Source of the DNA: Deltaproteobacteria bacterium
Lineage (GTDB): Bacteria; Desulfobacterota; DSM-4660; Desulfatiglandales; HGW-15
DNA length: 6,607 nt
Assembly (NCBI GenBank): GCA_021737245.1
Contig: JAIPEI010000208.1
Span: 1-6,607 of the forward strand
Reading direction: 5' to 3'
Part shown: positions 5,630-6,607 of the stretch, piece by piece
Layout: each line of letters opens with the position of its first letter
How positions within the stretch are numbered: position 1 is the stretch's first letter
Notes under the pieces: model-generated
Seen by the model: only the letters and a program-made list of their open reading frames with translations
Told to the model about the DNA's origin: nothing
The model's database searches: none
Translations under genes and position numbers: made by a program

Positions 5630-6607
5630 ATGACGACACCCATGACCATCACAGAGAAGATCCTCGCGGCCCATGCGGGCCGCGAGGCCGTTCATCCGGG
5701 CGAGCTGATCCAGGTGCGCGTGGACGTGGCCCTGGCCAACGACATCACCGCGCCGCTCGCCATCCGCGTCTTCAAAGAGATCGGGGTCGATTGCCTGTTC
5801 GACCCGGAGCGGGTAGCCCTGGTGGCTGACCACTTCGTCCCCAACAAGGACATCGCCTCGGCCGAGCAGACCAAGATCATGCGGGACTTCGCCCGGGAGC
5901 AGGGCGTCCTCCACTTTTACGAGCCCGGCACCGGCGGGGTGGAGCACGTGATCCTGCCCGAGATGGGAATCGTGGGCCCCGGCGACCTGGTCCTGGGCGC
6001 GGACAGCCACACCTGCACCTACGGCGCCCTGGGCGCTTTCTCCGCGGGCGTGGGGAGCACCGACCTGGGCGCGATCCTGGCCACGGGCGAGACCTGGCTC
6101 AAGGTGCCGCCCACCATCCGGGTGGTCTACGAGGGCGAGCTTCGCCCCTGGGTAGGCGGCAAGGACCTCATCCTTCACACCCTGGGACGGATCGGCGTGG
6201 AAGGGGCCACCTACAAGAGCCTCGAGTTCACCGGGCCCGTGGTGGAAGCACTCCCCATGGACGACCGGTTCACCATGGCCAACATGGCTGTGGAGGGCGG
6301 GGCCAAGAACGGGATCGTGCCCCCGGACGCGACCACCCGGGCCTACGCAACCGGACGCACCCTGCGGGAGCCGGTTTACTACACGAGCGACCCCGAGGCC
6401 GAGCTGGACCGGGAGCTCCGCGTGGACGTCACCAACCTGGACCTCCAGGTGGCCTTTCCCCACGCCCCGGACAACGTCCGCCCGGTCTCGGAAGCAGGCG
6501 ACGTCCCCCTGGACCAGGTCTTTATCGGCTCCTGCACCAACGGCCGCCTGGGCGACCTCCGCCAGGCCGCCTCCCTCCTCAAGGGGCGCTCCGCAGCCCC
6601 GGGCACC
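5630..6607 (+). CDS. leuC: 3-isopropylmalate/(R)-2-methylmalate dehydratase large subunit (3' end missing)
   Basis: LeuC is the [4Fe-4S] large subunit that, with LeuD, isomerises 2-isopropylmalate to 3-isopropylmalate. In organisms using the citramalate route it also converts citramalate through citraconate to methylmalate, so it serves both preceding enzymes. The 326 codons present run without a stop to the window end. GADSHTCTYGALGAFSAGVG at 123-142 is the aconitase-family signature. SCTNG at 301-305 supplies the first cluster cysteine, Cys302; the CxxC pair must lie beyond the window. The spacing fits the shorter, about 420-residue LeuC class, so roughly 95 residues are missing. Two in-frame ATGs, 5630 and 5642, compete. 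Neither has a Shine-Dalgarno sequence, and ITEKILAAHAG after the second resembles common family N-termini, so 5642 is a real alternative. leuD and leuB probably follow, but this cannot be seen. Confidence 0.94.
   Translation, partial: MTTPMTITEKILAAHAGREAVHPGELIQVRVDVALANDITAPLAIRVFKEIGVDCLFDPERVALVADHFVPNKDIASAEQTKIMRDFAREQGVLHFYEPGTGGVEHVILPEMGIVGPGDLVLGADSHTCTYGALGAFSAGVGSTDLGAILATGETWLKVPPTIRVVYEGELRPWVGGKDLILHTLGRIGVEGATYKSLEFTGPVVEALPMDDRFTMANMAVEGGAKNGIVPPDATTRAYATGRTLREPVYYTSDPEAELDRELRVDVTNLDLQVAFPHAPDNVRPVSEAGDVPLDQVFIGSCTNGRLGDLRQAASLLKGRSAAPGT

Overview
The window is a GC-rich (roughly two-thirds G+C), densely coding bacterial segment with every supported gene on the + strand. It holds a bacterial-type aspartyl-tRNA synthetase gene (aspS). 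After a 341-bp regulatory interval comes the start of a branched-chain amino acid operon: citramalate synthase (cimA), 2-isopropylmalate synthase (leuA) and the large subunit of isopropylmalate/citramalate isomerase (leuC, cut by the window end). The AspRS N-terminus and the CimA type recall Geobacter-like or other Desulfobacterota (former Deltaproteobacteria). That placement is inferred from remembered family sequences and is not proven here.

Region 1 (1-1856): aspS, with a TTG start chosen from a strong Shine-Dalgarno sequence. Region 2 (1857-2197) is the most informative part. It contains a G-rich segment framed by a 7-bp inverted repeat, a near-consensus sigma70 promoter (TTGACA, 16 bp, TATACT), and a 39-residue leader peptide. 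The peptide has an Ile-Ile-Ile-Thr-Thr block and a run of six leucines. The region ends in a 10-bp terminator hairpin followed by eight T. A 14-bp alternative pairing (2102-2115 with 2141-2154) uses the terminator's left arm and overlaps the end of the leader ORF. Together these are the parts of a ribosome-mediated transcription attenuator responding to Ile and Leu supply. The leader was too short for ordinary ORF calling.

Region 3 (2198-5570): cimA and leuA are paralogous acetyl-CoA-dependent condensing enzymes separated by a 223-bp spacer with two hairpins but no terminator or promoter that I can support. Region 4 (5571-6607): a short spacer made largely of an imperfect hexanucleotide repeat, then leuC without a recognisable ribosome binding site, running off the end.

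How they work together: CimA makes (R)-citramalate from pyruvate and acetyl-CoA (the threonine-independent isoleucine route). LeuA makes 2-isopropylmalate from 2-oxoisovalerate and acetyl-CoA (leucine). The LeuC-containing isomerase handles the products of both. Putting these genes behind a leader rich in both Ile and Leu codons is therefore metabolically coherent: one switch reads both end products. Probable leuD and leuB genes further downstream are inference only.
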